From: Rubrivivax sp.
GTDB taxonomy: Bacteria; Pseudomonadota; Gammaproteobacteria; Burkholderiales; Burkholderiaceae_C
DNA length: 49,140 bases
Direction: 5' to 3'
Assembly (NCBI GenBank): GCA_021300575.1
Contig: JAJTDM010000021.1
Location: forward strand, 1 to 49,140
Position 1 is the first letter of the stretch. Each line of letters opens with the position of its first letter. The notes under the pieces were generated by a model. It worked only from the letters and a program-made list of their open reading frames with translations, was not told the origin of the DNA and ran no database searches. Shown here one piece after another: positions 15,634 to 24,976 of this stretch. Made by a program: the position numbers and the translations under genes.

Positions 15634-16663
15634 TCCTGGCGCCCGCGCGGGGGGCAGCCTCACCGATGTGGCGGGCCTGAAGGCGGGCGGTCTCACCGAT
15701 GTGCCCGGCCTGAAGGTCGGGCACTACACCGACCCGCGCCGCCCCACGGGCTGCACCGTCGTGCTGTGTGAAGAAGGAGCGGTGTGCGGTGTGGATGTGC
15801 GAGGGGGGGCGCCCGGTACGCGCGAGACCGACCTGCTGAGGTCCGAGAACACCGTGGAGCATGTGCACGCGGTGCTGCTGACAGGCGGCAGTGCCTTCGG
15901 CCTGGCGGCAGCCACGGGGGTGGTGCAGTGGCTGGAAGAGCGCGGGCACGGCCTGCAGGTGGGCCCGGCGAAGGTGCCCTTGGTGCCCAGTGCCGTGCTG
16001 TTCGACCTGTGGGTGGGCGACCACCGCATCCGTCCCGACGCCGAGGCCGGCCGGGCCGCCTGCGAGGCGGCCACCACGGGGCCGGTGGCCGAAGGCAACG
16101 TGGGTGCCGGCGCGGGCGCGGCCGTGGGCAAGCTGTTCGGCATCCGCCGCGCGATGAAGGGGGGCATCGGCACCGCCTCGGTACGCTTGGGCGGCTTCAC
16201 GGTGGCCGCCCTGGTGGCGGTGAACGCCGTGGGCGATGTGCTGGGCGAGAACGGGCAGGTGCTGGCGGGAGCCCGTGACGAGGAAGGGCTGCGCATGGTG
16301 GGCACCACGGCCGCCACGATGCGCGGCGAGGGCCCGCAGCGGCTGATGCCAGGCAGCGCCACCACCATCGGTCTGGTGGCCACCGATGCCGCCTTGACCA
16401 AGGCACAGGCGAACAAGCTGGCCTCGCTGGCGCACCACGGCCTGTCACGCGCCATCGACCCCATCACCACGCACGACGGCGACACCCTCTTCGCGCTGGC
16501 CACGGCACGCGCTGGCCGGGTCGAGGACTTGAGCGGACTGGGCGTCGTGGCGGCAGAGCTCACGGCGCGGGCCATCCGCCGGGCCGTGCGCGCGGCCGAA
16601 GGCCTGCCGGCGTACGGCCTGCCAGCCCTGCGGGACCTGGTCTCCACAGCGCCCCCGCGCTGA
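15620..16663 (+). CDS. P1/DmpA-like family peptidase (S58)
   Basis: A 347-residue protein of the DmpA/BapA (S58, P1) family. These autoprocessing N-terminal-nucleophile hydrolases act as D-aminopeptidases, beta-aminopeptidases or amidases. Family features are G-L-K-V-G-H-Y-T-D near the start, V-H-A-V-L-L-T-G-G-S-A-F-G-L-A-A-A near residue 85, G-N-V-G-A-G-A-G-A, and the cleavage-site region G-S-A-T-T-I-G-L-V-A-T-D-A near residue 250. The GTG start at 15620 overlaps the dehydrogenase stop by 14 bp. The N-terminus has a direct duplication (L-T-D-V-A-G-L-K then L-T-D-V-P-G-L-K). A role in releasing amino acids or beta-amino acids is likely, but the substrate is not known. Confidence 0.87.
   Translation: MSSPDPGARAGGSLTDVAGLKAGGLTDVPGLKVGHYTDPRRPTGCTVVLCEEGAVCGVDVRGGAPGTRETDLLRSENTVEHVHAVLLTGGSAFGLAAATGVVQWLEERGHGLQVGPAKVPLVPSAVLFDLWVGDHRIRPDAEAGRAACEAATTGPVAEGNVGAGAGAAVGKLFGIRRAMKGGIGTASVRLGGFTVAALVAVNAVGDVLGENGQVLAGARDEEGLRMVGTTAATMRGEGPQRLMPGSATTIGLVATDAALTKAQANKLASLAHHGLSRAIDPITTHDGDTLFALATARAGRVEDLSGLGVVAAELTARAIRRAVRAAEGLPAYGLPALRDLVSTAPPR
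15659..15724 (+). repeat. 33-nt direct duplication within the P1 peptidase gene
   Basis: Two adjacent copies with a 33-base period (15659-15691, 15692-15724) match at 25 of 33 positions, the first 12 perfectly (CTCACCGATGTG). The duplication is in frame and adds 11 residues before the conserved family N-terminus. Confidence 0.8.
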
Positions 16664-16667
16664 GTTC

Positions 16668-17366
16668 ATGCGGCTGTCAGCCATCCTCTTCAGCCAGGGT
16701 TTCGGCACCCGCCGGGAGTGCGTGGGCCGGGTGCTGGACGGCCAGGTGAGCATCGCCGGGCGCGTGTGCGATGACCCGGACGAGGACTTCGGCACCGACG
16801 GCCTGGTGTTCAGCGTGGAAGGCCGGGAGTGGCCCTTTCATGAGAAGGCGCTGGTCGCCATGCACAAGCCCGCGCACTACGAGTGTTCGATGAAGCCGCG
16901 CCACCACCCCAGCGTGATGAGCCTGCTGCCTGCGCCGCTGCGCACGCGCGGCCTGCAACCCGTGGGCCGGCTGGACGAGGACACCACCGGCCTGCTGCTG
17001 CTGACGGACGACGGCACCCTCATCCACCGCCTGACCTCACCCAAGAAGCACATGCCCAAGGTCTACGAAGCGACCACGCGCCACCCGGTGGACGAGCGCC
17101 AGTTGACCGCCCTGCGCACAGGCGTGGTGCTGGACGACGATCCGGCCCCCGTGGCCGCCCTGGAAGCGCTGGCCGCGGGCGAGCATGGCTTGCGCATGAC
17201 GCTCACCGAAGGCCGCTACCACCAGGTCAAGCGCATGGTGGCGGCCGTGGGCAACCGGGTGGACGCCCTGCACCGCAGCGCCATCGGCGCGTACCGATTG
17301 CCCCCTGAACTGGCCCCAGGGCAATGGTGCTGGCTGGACCCTGCTGCGTTGTACGCCTCGCGATAA
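16668..17366 (+). CDS. RsuA-family pseudouridine synthase
   Basis: A 232-residue enzyme that isomerises uridine to pseudouridine in rRNA. An N-terminal S4 RNA-binding domain (about 1-60; I-L-F-S-Q-G-F-G-T-R-R-E-C) is followed by the catalytic domain. The aspartate nucleophile lies in the motif G-R-L-D-E-D-T-T-G-L-L-L-L-T. The C-terminal motif L-T-E-G-R-Y-H-Q-V-K-R-M is also intact. The length matches RsuA (16S rRNA U516), so that target is the first guess. The ATG lies 4 bp after the stop of the peptidase gene, so the genes from the dehydrogenases to ribF may be one long transcript. Confidence 0.9.
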   Translation: MRLSAILFSQGFGTRRECVGRVLDGQVSIAGRVCDDPDEDFGTDGLVFSVEGREWPFHEKALVAMHKPAHYECSMKPRHHPSVMSLLPAPLRTRGLQPVGRLDEDTTGLLLLTDDGTLIHRLTSPKKHMPKVYEATTRHPVDERQLTALRTGVVLDDDPAPVAALEALAAGEHGLRMTLTEGRYHQVKRMVAAVGNRVDALHRSAIGAYRLPPELAPGQWCWLDPAALYASR

Positions 17367-17373
17367 TTCGGGG

Positions 17374-18333
17374 ATGCAGGTCTTCCGCGGTCTTCCGCCT
17401 CCTCATGCGCGCGCCGCCTGCGCGCTGACCATCGGCAACTTCGACGGTGTGCACCGCGGCCACCAGGCCATGCTGGCCATGCTCACGCACGAAGCGCGCC
17501 AGCGCGGCCTGCCCTGCTGCGTGGTGACCTTCGAACCCCATCCGCGGGACTTCTTCGCCCAGCGCAGTGGCCGGCCCGAGGCGGCGCCCACGCGCATCTC
17601 CACCCTGCGGGACACGGTCTCGGCCCTGGCCGAGTGCGGCGTGGACCGGCTGGTGGTGCTGCGCTTTGACGAGGCCCTGTCCAGCCTGGCGCCGCAGGAC
17701 TTCATCAGCCGCATCCTGGTGCAGGGGCTGGGGGCCCGGCTGGTCATGGTGGGCGACGACTTCCGCTTCGGCGCTCGCCGTGCCGGCGACTACGCCCTGC
17801 TGGACCGCGCGGGCGGGGAACTCGGCTTCGACGTGGCGCGCATGATGAGTTTCGAGGTGCACGGCCTGCGCGTGTCGAGCTCGGCCGTGCGGCAGGCGCT
17901 GGCCGAGGGAGACATGGACCGCGCGGCCGCGCTGCTGGGCCGGCCCTACGCCATCAGCGGGCGTGCCGTGCATGGCCGCAAGCTCGGACGCGAACTGGGC
18001 TTTCGCACGCTGAACCTGCGCTTCGTCCACCCACGTCCCGCAGCCATGGGCATCTTCGTGGCGCGCATCCACGGCCTGGGCCCTTGCGCCCTGCCGGGCG
18101 TGGCCAGCCTGGGGGTGCGTCCGACGGTGGAAGACGCCGGCCGCGTGCTGCTGGAAACCCATGCGCTGGAGTGGCCGCAAACGCTGGGCCTGGAGGGCGG
18201 CTATGGCCGCTGCCTGCGGGTGGAACTGGCACACAAGCTGCACGATGAGCGCCGATACGCATCGCTCGAGACCTTGCAGCAGGGCATCGCGCAGGATGTG
18301 GCGGATGCACGGGCCTGGTTTGCGGCCCGCTGA
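17374..18333 (+). CDS. ribF: Bifunctional riboflavin kinase/FAD synthetase RibF
   Basis: A 319-residue RibF that phosphorylates riboflavin to FMN and adenylates FMN to FAD. The N-terminal nucleotidyltransferase domain carries I-G-N-F-D-G-V-H-R-G-H-Q with the HxGH signature. The C-terminal kinase domain carries G-R-E-L-G-F-R-T-L-N-L near residue 210 and the L-R-V-E-L-A-H-K-L-H-D-E-R-R-Y segment near 290. The ATG is 7 bp after the pseudouridine synthase stop. ribF normally sits directly upstream of ileS and lspA in these bacteria. Here a minus-strand mipA-like gene lies between. FAD supply suits the many flavoproteins in this window. Confidence 0.96.
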   Translation: MQVFRGLPPPHARAACALTIGNFDGVHRGHQAMLAMLTHEARQRGLPCCVVTFEPHPRDFFAQRSGRPEAAPTRISTLRDTVSALAECGVDRLVVLRFDEALSSLAPQDFISRILVQGLGARLVMVGDDFRFGARRAGDYALLDRAGGELGFDVARMMSFEVHGLRVSSSAVRQALAEGDMDRAAALLGRPYAISGRAVHGRKLGRELGFRTLNLRFVHPRPAAMGIFVARIHGLGPCALPGVASLGVRPTVEDAGRVLLETHALEWPQTLGLEGGYGRCLRVELAHKLHDERRYASLETLQQGIAQDVADARAWFAAR

Positions 18334-18348
18334 CGACGAGCCTGGCCG

Positions 18349-19179
18349 TCAGAAGCGCCAGACCATGGCCCCGGAGGCGGTGGCGTAGCCCGGCCGGCGG
18401 GTCAAGGGGCTGTCGGCCGCAGAGCCAAGCATCCTGGTGTAGCCCGCGCCCAGGGACGCACCGAAGGGCTGGCCCCAGGCCTGGAACTCGGTGCGCCAGC
18501 CCGCCGACACATGCAGGTCACGCAAACCCGCCGAAGCCTCGAAGGCGGGCAAGCCCGAAGCAAGCGACTGAGCTGCCGTGACACCGTACCAGTTCTGCAT
18601 GTAGCGCTTTCCTGCCGCGCCGAGTCCGACGTTCAGCGCCAGGCTCTCACCAGGCCCCAGGTTCCAGACGCGGGTGGCCGCCAGATCACCCAAAAAGCCA
18701 CCACCGCGGCCCAGCAAGTCTGCGCTGACACCCGCCGTCACGCGCCACTGCGGGTTGGGGTCCCAGCGAGCCGACCACCTGGTGCGCACCGTGCGGCGAA
18801 TGCCGCCGGTGCCCGCCAGTTCCGGGCTGTCGGAGGCGCTGCGTCCGCCATCAATCCGCAAGCCCAGGCGCAAGCGCAGGGTGCCCCGGCGCGCCAACTC
18901 TGCCGCGAGTCCGCGCTCCACCTCGTCAGCATCGCGGGTGGTGAAGCCGCCGGAGCCATTCAAGGTGATGCGGCCATAGCGCAGGAAGCCTGCGGGGGTC
19001 AGCCCATAGCGAGACTCGGAAGACCCTGCAAACGCCGGACCCTGGCGCAGGGCGAATCCGACGGCCCCCTCAAAGCGGGTGGGCGTCGTTGCAGCCTGTG
19101 CCCAGCTCGGCCCGCACCCCGCCCAAAGCAGGAAGGCAGCCAAGCCCGTAATGCCAGCATGCTGGTTCGCGCGCCTCAT
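18349..19179 (-). CDS. MipA/OmpV family outer membrane protein
   Basis: A 276-residue secreted protein with a signal peptide (M-R-R-A-N-Q, a hydrophobic stretch, then cleavage after A-W/S-W-A-Q-A near residue 29). It has alternating beta-barrel patterning and ends in M-V-W-R-F, the aromatic C-terminus used for outer membrane insertion. The pattern fits the MipA/OmpV family: scaffold for murein synthases in E. coli, or a small barrel of unclear function. I chose ATG 19179 because AAGGGA precedes it and the signal peptide begins there. The gene is convergent with ribF (15-bp gap) and divergent from ileS. Confidence 0.75.
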   Translation of the reverse strand: MRRANQHAGITGLAAFLLWAGCGPSWAQAATTPTRFEGAVGFALRQGPAFAGSSESRYGLTPAGFLRYGRITLNGSGGFTTRDADEVERGLAAELARRGTLRLRLGLRIDGGRSASDSPELAGTGGIRRTVRTRWSARWDPNPQWRVTAGVSADLLGRGGGFLGDLAATRVWNLGPGESLALNVGLGAAGKRYMQNWYGVTAAQSLASGLPAFEASAGLRDLHVSAGWRTEFQAWGQPFGASLGAGYTRMLGSAADSPLTRRPGYATASGAMVWRF

Positions 19180-19254
19180 CCAATCCCTTCGCAAGTGATT
19201 CCCCGGGGGAATTCTGACCGCGTCAATCGCTGCCCAGCACAATGGCCCTCAGCC

Positions 19255-19457
19255 TAAAATGTTCCCATGAGCCCCTCCCCCGCGAATTGCCTCTTCTCAG
19301 GCCTGCACGCCCGCACGCGGCGTCAGACCACACGCGACCGAATTCGGGGCTGACACCTGGGGCGCTGTGCGCCCCAAGACCGCGCCACCTGCCCTGCAGA
19401 TGCAGGGGCAGTTTCCGTACACCGCGACCAGCGTCGTCTTCAGGCGCTCCCCAGGCC
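19255..19457 (+). promoter_or_regulatory. ileS leader with -10 box, short ORF and two hairpins
   Basis: TAAAAT (19255-19260) is a good -10 box with no clear -35. The leader then holds a 28-codon ORF (ATG 19267 to TGA 19351-19353), a perfect 7-bp hairpin GGGGCGC-TGT-GCGCCCC (19359-19375), and a second hairpin CTGCCCTGCA with TGCAGGGGCAG (19389-19411, one bulge) followed by TTT. The layout resembles a transcription attenuator. The short ORF has only one Ile codon, close to its end, so charging control is speculative. Confidence 0.35.
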
Positions 19458-22442
19458 ATGAGCACCCCTTCTTCCCAGAGCACGCCCGAGACCGGCTCGC
19501 CCTCCGCAACCACGGCGGACTACCGCACCACTCTGAACCTGCCCGACACGCCCTTCCCCATGCGCGGCGACCTGCCCAAGCGCGAGCCGGGCTGGGTGAA
19601 AGAGTGGAACGAAGGCGGCCTGTACCAGCGCCTGCGCGTGGCGCGCCACGGCGCACCGCTGTTCGTGCTGCATGACGGCCCACCGTATGCCAACGGCAAG
19701 CTGCACATCGGCCACGCACTGAACAAGGTGCTCAAGGACATGATCGTCAAGTCGCGCCAGTTGGCGGGCTATGACGCGCGCTACGTGCCGGGCTGGGACT
19801 GCCACGGCCTGCCCATCGAGAACGCCATCGAGAAGCTGCACGGCCGCGGCCTGCCGCGCGACGTGGTGCAGGCCAGGAGCCGGGCCTTCGCCACCGAGCA
19901 GATCGCGCAGCAGATGCAGGACTTCCAGCGCCTGGGCGTGCTGGGCGACTGGGCCCACCCCTACCGCACCATGGACCCCGGCAACGAGGCCGGCGAGATG
20001 CGCGTGCTCAAGCGCCTGATGGAGCGCGGCTTCGTCTACCGCGGCCTCAAGCCGGTGTACTGGTGCTTCGACTGCGGCTCGTCGCTGGCCGAGTTCGAGA
20101 TCGAGTACGCGGACAAGACCTCGCCCACGGTGGATGTGGCATTCAAGGCGCTGGACCGGGCGGCCGTGGCAAAAGCCTTCGACCTGCCTTCGCTGGAGCA
20201 GGATGCCTACGCCGTCATCTGGACCACCACGCCCTGGACGCTGCCGGCCAACCAGGCCTTGACCGTGAATGGGGAGCTCGACTACGCACTGGTCCAAACA
20301 AGTCGGGGCCTGCTGATCCTGGCCTTGACCCTGGTGGAGAAGTGCCTGGAACGCTACGGCTTGCAGAAGATGGAAGTGCTCGGCACGAAGAAGGGAATGG
20401 CCCTCACGAGCCTGCAGTTTGAAAACCCGCTGGCCAGTGTCCATCCGGGCTACAAGAACCGCCTACCCAGCATAGTCATCCTGGCGGACTACGTGACTGC
20501 TAACGACGGCACCGGCATCGTGCACTCAGCCCCGGCCTACGGCGTGGACGACTTCAACACCTGCGTCAGCCATGGGCTGGCTTATGGGGACATCGAAAAC
20601 CCTGTGCAGGGCGATGGCCGGTATGGCAAGGCCCTGCCCCTGTTCGGCGGGCAGGACATCTGGAAGGCCAATCCGCAGATCATCGAGACCCTGCGCGCGG
20701 CGGACCGCCTGATGGCCACCGCCAAGCTGCAGCACAGCTACCCGCACTGCTGGCGCCACAAGAGCCCGGTGATCTACCGCGCCGCGGCCCAGTGGTTCGT
20801 GCGCATGGACGAAGGCCCCGGCGTGTTCACCGTGGACAAGGCGGCGAAGACGCTGCGCCAGTCCGCGCTGGAAGCCATCGACGCCACGAGCTTCTACCCC
20901 GAGAACGGCCGCGCCCGGCTGCGCGACATGATCGCCAACCGGCCGGACTGGTGCATCAGCCGTCAGCGCAGCTGGGGCGTACCCCTGCCCTTCTTCCTGC
21001 ACAAGGTGACGGGCGAACTGCACCCCGACACCCTGGCGCTGATGGACCGCGCGGCCGATCTGGTGGAGCGCGGCGGCATCGAGGCCTGGAGCCAGCTCGA
21101 CCCCGCAGACCCCGCCTGGCTGGGCGACGACGCCGTGCACTGGACCAAGAGCCAGGACATCCTGGACGTGTGGTTCGACTCGGGCTCCACCTTTTCGCAC
21201 GTGCTCAAGGGCTCGCATGCGAGCGACAGCGCGCCCGCAGGCGCCAAAGCCGGCCACCACATCGACGGCCCAGAGGCCGACCTGTACCTGGAAGGCCACG
21301 ACCAGCACCGCGGCTGGTTCCACTCCTCGCTCTTGATCGCCTGCGCGGTGGAGGGCCGCGCACCCTACCGGGGTTTGCTGACCCACGGCTTCGCCACCGA
21401 CGGGCAGGGCCGCAAGATGAGCAAGAGCCTGGGCAACGTGGTGGAGCCGCAGAGCGTGACCAGCAAGCTCGGCGCCGAGATCGTGCGGCTGTGGTGCGCC
21501 TCGACCGACTACTCGGGCGACCTCAACATCGACGACAAGATCCTGGCCCGCGTGGTGGACGCCTACCGGCGCATCCGCAACACGCTGCGCTTCCTGCTGG
21601 CCAACACGTCCGACTTCGACGCGGCGACGGACGCCGTGCCGCTGGACCAGTTGCTGGAAGTGGACCGCTGGGCCCTGGCGCGCGCGGCGCAGTTGCAGGA
21701 CGAGATCCGCGCCCACTTCGATGTCTACGAGTTCCACCCGGTGGTGGCCAAGCTGCAGGTGTACTGCTCGGAAGACCTGGGGTCCTTCTACCTGGACGTG
21801 CTGAAGGACCGCCTTTACACCACGGCGCCAAAGTCCCTGGCGCGCCGCAGCGCGCAGACGGCGCTGTGGCACCTGACGCACGCCATGCTGCGCTGGATGG
21901 CGCCCTTCCTCAGCTTCACGGCCGAGGAAGCCTGGGCCGTGTTCTCGCCGGGCAGTGCTTCCGGCACCATCTTCACCGAGACCTTCTGGGACTTTGGCGG
22001 CCAGGCCCCGCAGGGCCTGACGGCACGGGCGAGCGGAGAGAGCGAGGCCGAGCGGGCGCTGCTGGCACGCTGGGCGCGCATCCGCGAGATCCGCGATGCG
22101 GTCAACAAGGAGATCGAGGTCAAACGGTCCACAGGTTTGGTGGGTTCGTCCCTACAGGCTGACGCATTCCTGTTGCTCCCTAGTGCAGACTTTGCATTGC
22201 TCGATTCACTAGGTGAAGATCTCAAATTCGTGCTCATTACTTCGAAGGCAGTGCTGACAGCTGCCTCCGAAAATGAAGTGCTCACAGTGGCGATTGGCAA
22301 GGCGTGGCGCGACAAGTGCAACCGTTGCTGGCACTACCCCGATTACCCAAATCAGGTTGGTGCCGACCCGGCTCACCCAGACATCTGTTCACGGTGCGTC
22401 TCTAACCTCTACGGCGCGGGCGAAACGCGTACGGTGGCCTGA
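19458..22442 (+). CDS. ileS: Isoleucyl-tRNA synthetase IleS
   Basis: A 994-residue class I synthetase that charges tRNA-Ile. The N-terminal Rossmann domain has the HIGH motif as H-I-G-H in [12 protein letters not shown]1 editing domain follows ([12 protein letters not shown]). The KMSKS loop is [10 protein letters not shown]. The C-terminal zinc finger is C-N-R-C-W and C-S-R-C. The ATG at 19458 matches the family N-terminus ([17 protein letters not shown]); longer in-frame starts give Pro/Arg-rich sequence that looks non-coding. About the last 110 codons use unusual codons and have lower GC than the rest. lspA follows with a 1-bp gap. Confidence 0.97.
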   Translation: MSTPSSQSTPETGSPSATTADYRTTLNLPDTPFPMRGDLPKREPGWVKEWNEGGLYQRLRVARHGAPLFVLHDGPPYANGKLHIGHALNKVLKDMIVKSRQLAGYDARYVPGWDCHGLPIENAIEKLHGRGLPRDVVQARSRAFATEQIAQQMQDFQRLGVLGDWAHPYRTMDPGNEAGEMRVLKRLMERGFVYRGLKPVYWCFDCGSSLAEFEIEYADKTSPTVDVAFKALDRAAVAKAFDLPSLEQDAYAVIWTTTPWTLPANQALTVNGELDYALVQTSRGLLILALTLVEKCLERYGLQKMEVLGTKKGMALTSLQFENPLASVHPGYKNRLPSIVILADYVTANDGTGIVHSAPAYGVDDFNTCVSHGLAYGDIENPVQGDGRYGKALPLFGGQDIWKANPQIIETLRAADRLMATAKLQHSYPHCWRHKSPVIYRAAAQWFVRMDEGPGVFTVDKAAKTLRQSALEAIDATSFYPENGRARLRDMIANRPDWCISRQRSWGVPLPFFLHKVTGELHPDTLALMDRAADLVERGGIEAWSQLDPADPAWLGDDAVHWTKSQDILDVWFDSGSTFSHVLKGSHASDSAPAGAKAGHHIDGPEADLYLEGHDQHRGWFHSSLLIACAVEGRAPYRGLLTHGFATDGQGRKMSKSLGNVVEPQSVTSKLGAEIVRLWCASTDYSGDLNIDDKILARVVDAYRRIRNTLRFLLANTSDFDAATDAVPLDQLLEVDRWALARAAQLQDEIRAHFDVYEFHPVVAKLQVYCSEDLGSFYLDVLKDRLYTTAPKSLARRSAQTALWHLTHAMLRWMAPFLSFTAEEAWAVFSPGSASGTIFTETFWDFGGQAPQGLTARASGESEAERALLARWARIREIRDAVNKEIEVKRSTGLVGSSLQADAFLLLPSADFALLDSLGEDLKFVLITSKAVLTAASENEVLTVAIGKAWRDKCNRCWHYPDYPNQVGADPAHPDICSRCVSNLYGAGETRTVA

Positions 22443-22443
22443 A

Positions 22444-22965
22444 GTGGCCACGAGACCCAAACCCTCCTCGGGCCCCAGCCTCGCGCTGTGGCTGGCCCTG
22501 GCCGTGCTGGTGATCCTGCTCGACCAGATCACCAAGACGCTGATCATCGGCACCTTCAGGCTGGGCGACACGCAGCCGGTGTGGAGCTTCTTCAACCTGG
22601 TGCGGGTGCACAACACGGGCGCGGCGTTCTCTTTCCTGGCGGGCGCCTCGGGCTGGCAACGCTGGTTCTTCGTCGGCCTGGGATTCGTGGCGTCGGCCTT
22701 CATCATCTGGATGATCCGCAGCCACCCCACGCAAAAGCTCTTCTGCTTTGCCGTCACCATGATCATGGGCGGAGCGCTGGGCAACGTCATCGACCGCCTG
22801 CTGCACGGCTACGTGGTCGACTTCCTGCAGTTCCGCTTCAGCATCCTGGAACCGCTGTTCCACGGCGGCTACTTCCCCAGCTTCAACATCGCCGACAGCG
22901 CCATCACGCTGGGCGCCATCTGCGTCATCCTGGATGAGATCCTGAGGGTGCGGCAGGCCCGGTAG
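22444..22965 (+). CDS. lspA: Lipoprotein signal peptidase LspA
   Basis: A 173-residue aspartyl peptidase of the inner membrane that removes signal peptides from diacylglyceryl-prolipoproteins. There are four transmembrane segments. The catalytic aspartates are in G-N-V-I-D-R and F-N-I-A-D-S. The opening L-D-Q-I-T-K and [10 protein letters not shown] are family signatures. The GTG at 22444 lies one base after the ileS stop, so the two genes are translationally linked. A longer in-frame frame inside ileS was rejected. It is tail to tail with the quinone oxidoreductase gene (1-bp gap). Confidence 0.96.
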   Translation: MATRPKPSSGPSLALWLALAVLVILLDQITKTLIIGTFRLGDTQPVWSFFNLVRVHNTGAAFSFLAGASGWQRWFFVGLGFVASAFIIWMIRSHPTQKLFCFAVTMIMGGALGNVIDRLLHGYVVDFLQFRFSILEPLFHGGYFPSFNIADSAITLGAICVILDEILRVRQAR

Positions 22966-22966
22966 C

Positions 22967-23944
22967 TCAGTCCTCGTTGACCAGCACCACCTTGCCCAGC
23001 ACCTGGCGTGAGCCCATGCGGGCGTAGGCTTCGCGCACCTGGCTCATGGGCAGCACGGCGTCGATGGCGGGCTTGACCTTGCCTTCGGCGTACCAGGTGA
23101 ACAACTGGCGGATGTCGGCCTGGGCGGCCTTGGGCTCGCGCTTGAGGAAGTCGCCCCAGAATACGCCGACGACAGCCGCGCCCTTGAGCAGGGCCAGGTT
23201 CCAGGGCAGCGCGGGGATGGCGCCGCCGGCAAAGCCCACCACCAGGTAGCGGCCGCGCCAGGCGATGGAGCGGAAGGCCGGCTCGGCCAGCGCACCGCCC
23301 ACGGGGTCGTAGATCACGTCGGGGCCGCGGCCACCGGTCAGCGCCTTGAGCGCGGCGCGCAGGTCTTCGCGGCCGTAGTCGATGGTCTCGTCGGCGCCCA
23401 GCGTCCGGCAGAAGGCGCACTTCTCGGGCGTGGAGGCCGCGGCGATCACCTTGGCGCCCGCCGCCTTGGCGATCTGCACCGCCGCCGAGCCCACGCCGCC
23501 GGCCGCGCCCAGCACCAGCACCGTCTCGCCGGCCTTCAGTGCGCCGCGGTCCATCAAGGCATGCAGCGAGGTGCCGTAGGTGAACAGGAAGGCCGCCGCG
23601 TCCTTGAAATCGATACCCGGCGGCAGCGGCACCGCCTGGCTGGCCTCCACCAGGGCATGGGTGCCGAAGCCGCCATGGCCCGCGCAGGCCACGCGGTCCC
23701 CCACGCTCAGATGCGTCACCCCTTCGCCCACGGCCTCCACCACGCCGGCGTACTCCGAGCCCGGCACGAAGGGCAGCTCCGGGCGGAACTGGTACTTGCC
23801 CTCCACGATCAGCAGATCCGGGAAGTTGAGGCTGGCAGCAGCCACCTTGACCCGCACCTGGCCGGGCCCGGGCTCGGTCTGGGGAATCGGGCCCCAGCGC
23901 AGATCGTTCACACCGGTCAGGGTTTCGCAGCGCCAGCCTTGCAT
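22967..23944 (-). CDS. NADPH:quinone oxidoreductase family protein (zinc-independent MDR)
   Basis: A 325-residue medium-chain dehydrogenase/reductase of the quinone oxidoreductase branch. It lacks the catalytic-zinc cysteines. A GroES-like N-terminal domain (F-V-P-G-S-E-Y-A-G-V-V) is followed by a Rossmann domain with the nucleotide-binding G-A-A-G-G-V-G-S-A-A-V and the motif A-A-S-T-P-E-K. I chose ATG 23944 because AAAGGAA lies upstream at good distance. The start at 23965 is TTG and covers that site. It probably reduces quinones or enones with NADPH. The real substrate is not evident from the sequence. Confidence 0.88.
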   Translation of the reverse strand: MQGWRCETLTGVNDLRWGPIPQTEPGPGQVRVKVAAASLNFPDLLIVEGKYQFRPELPFVPGSEYAGVVEAVGEGVTHLSVGDRVACAGHGGFGTHALVEASQAVPLPPGIDFKDAAAFLFTYGTSLHALMDRGALKAGETVLVLGAAGGVGSAAVQIAKAAGAKVIAAASTPEKCAFCRTLGADETIDYGREDLRAALKALTGGRGPDVIYDPVGGALAEPAFRSIAWRGRYLVVGFAGGAIPALPWNLALLKGAAVVGVFWGDFLKREPKAAQADIRQLFTWYAEGKVKPAIDAVLPMSQVREAYARMGSRQVLGKVVLVNED

Positions 23945-23998
23945 GGTCACAGTTCCTTTATTCAACAGGGTTGTCTATTTGAGGTGTCTACCGAGCGT

Positions 23999-24910
23999 TC
24001 AACAGCCCAGCACCAGCCGCGCCGCAGCCAGGTCTTCCAGCGCCGTGCCCACCGACTTGAAGAGGGTGATGTCCTGGGGCGTGCAGCGGCCCACGCAATC
24101 GCCGCGCAGCAGCTGGGCCAGCTCGCCCACCACCGCCTCAGGGGTGATGACGCCGCGCTGCAGCGGCTGCACCACGTCACCGGCTTCGGCGCCGGCACCC
24201 GCGTGGGTGTCCACCACGATGCGGGCGCGGGCAACGGCCTCGTCATCCACTTCCCGCATGTCGCGGCGAAAGCCTCCCACCAGGTCCAGATGAGTACCCG
24301 GGGCCAGCCACGCACCACGCACCATGGGCTCGGTGGATGTGGTGGCGCAGCTGATGAGCCGCGCAGCGCGCACGGCAGCTTCAAGGTCGGGGACGGCCTG
24401 TGCGGGCAGCCCCTCACCGGCAAGCTCCGCCGCCAACGCCTGCGCCGCCTCAAGACGCCGGCCCCAGACGAGCACGCGCTGCAGGTCCGGACGCAGCGCC
24501 ACGTGCGCCCGCGCCATCCAGGCGGCCAGCCGGCCCGTGCCCACCACCAGCAGCGTCTCCACCTCCGGCAGGGCCAGGTGGCGCGCCGCCAGCGCGGAAG
24601 TGGCCGCCGTGCGGCGCAAGGTCAGCGCCTCGCCGTCCAGCACGGCCAGGGGGTGGCCGGTGGCCCGGTCCATCGCCATCACCGTGGCCTCCACCGTGGA
24701 GGGGGCCCCGGGGATCACCGTCACCAGCTTGGTGATCAGCAAGCGGTCGTCCCAGGCGGGCATCAACAGCAGGGTGTCGCTGGGGGCCAGGGCGTGGGCG
24801 TGGCGCAGCGGCACCTGGGCGCCGCTCACAAAGGCGGCGTGCAGGGCATCGCCCAGCGCGGCCCAGGGCAATGCCGCATGCACCTGCGCGGCTGAATAGA
24901 CTCTCACCAT
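23999..24910 (-). CDS. Ornithine cyclodeaminase/mu-crystallin family protein
   Basis: A 303-residue NAD(P)-binding protein of the OCD/mu-crystallin family. The Rossmann motif is V-V-G-T-G-R-L-A-A-W near residue 120, and the family motif D-L-V-G-G-F-R-R-D-M-R-E-V-D appears near 215. Members include ornithine cyclodeaminase, alanine dehydrogenase and delta1-pyrroline-2-carboxylate (or piperideine-carboxylate) reductase. The divergent FAD amino-acid oxidase gene suggests the reductase function, because oxidation of a D-amino acid or proline derivative would yield such a cyclic imine. The choice of ATG 24910 gives M-V-R-V-Y-S-A-A-Q. The gap to the divergent gene is 66 bp. Confidence 0.85.
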   Translation of the reverse strand: MVRVYSAAQVHAALPWAALGDALHAAFVSGAQVPLRHAHALAPSDTLLLMPAWDDRLLITKLVTVIPGAPSTVEATVMAMDRATGHPLAVLDGEALTLRRTAATSALAARHLALPEVETLLVVGTGRLAAWMARAHVALRPDLQRVLVWGRRLEAAQALAAELAGEGLPAQAVPDLEAAVRAARLISCATTSTEPMVRGAWLAPGTHLDLVGGFRRDMREVDDEAVARARIVVDTHAGAGAEAGDVVQPLQRGVITPEAVVGELAQLLRGDCVGRCTPQDITLFKSVGTALEDLAAARLVLGC

Positions 24911-24976
24911 GCACCGCAGTGTAGACATCACCACCCTCTGTCCAGGTCACGGCGCCGAAACGTGGAGGCCAAGGCC

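Noticed and set aside
19261..19457. Considered a T-box riboswitch upstream of ileS
   Set aside because: No T-box sequence or stem I pattern is visible, and T-boxes are not expected in betaproteobacteria.
19242..19457. N-terminal extension of IleS by 72 residues
   Set aside because: The extension is Pro/Arg-rich, covers the promoter and hairpins, and has no counterpart in IleS proteins.
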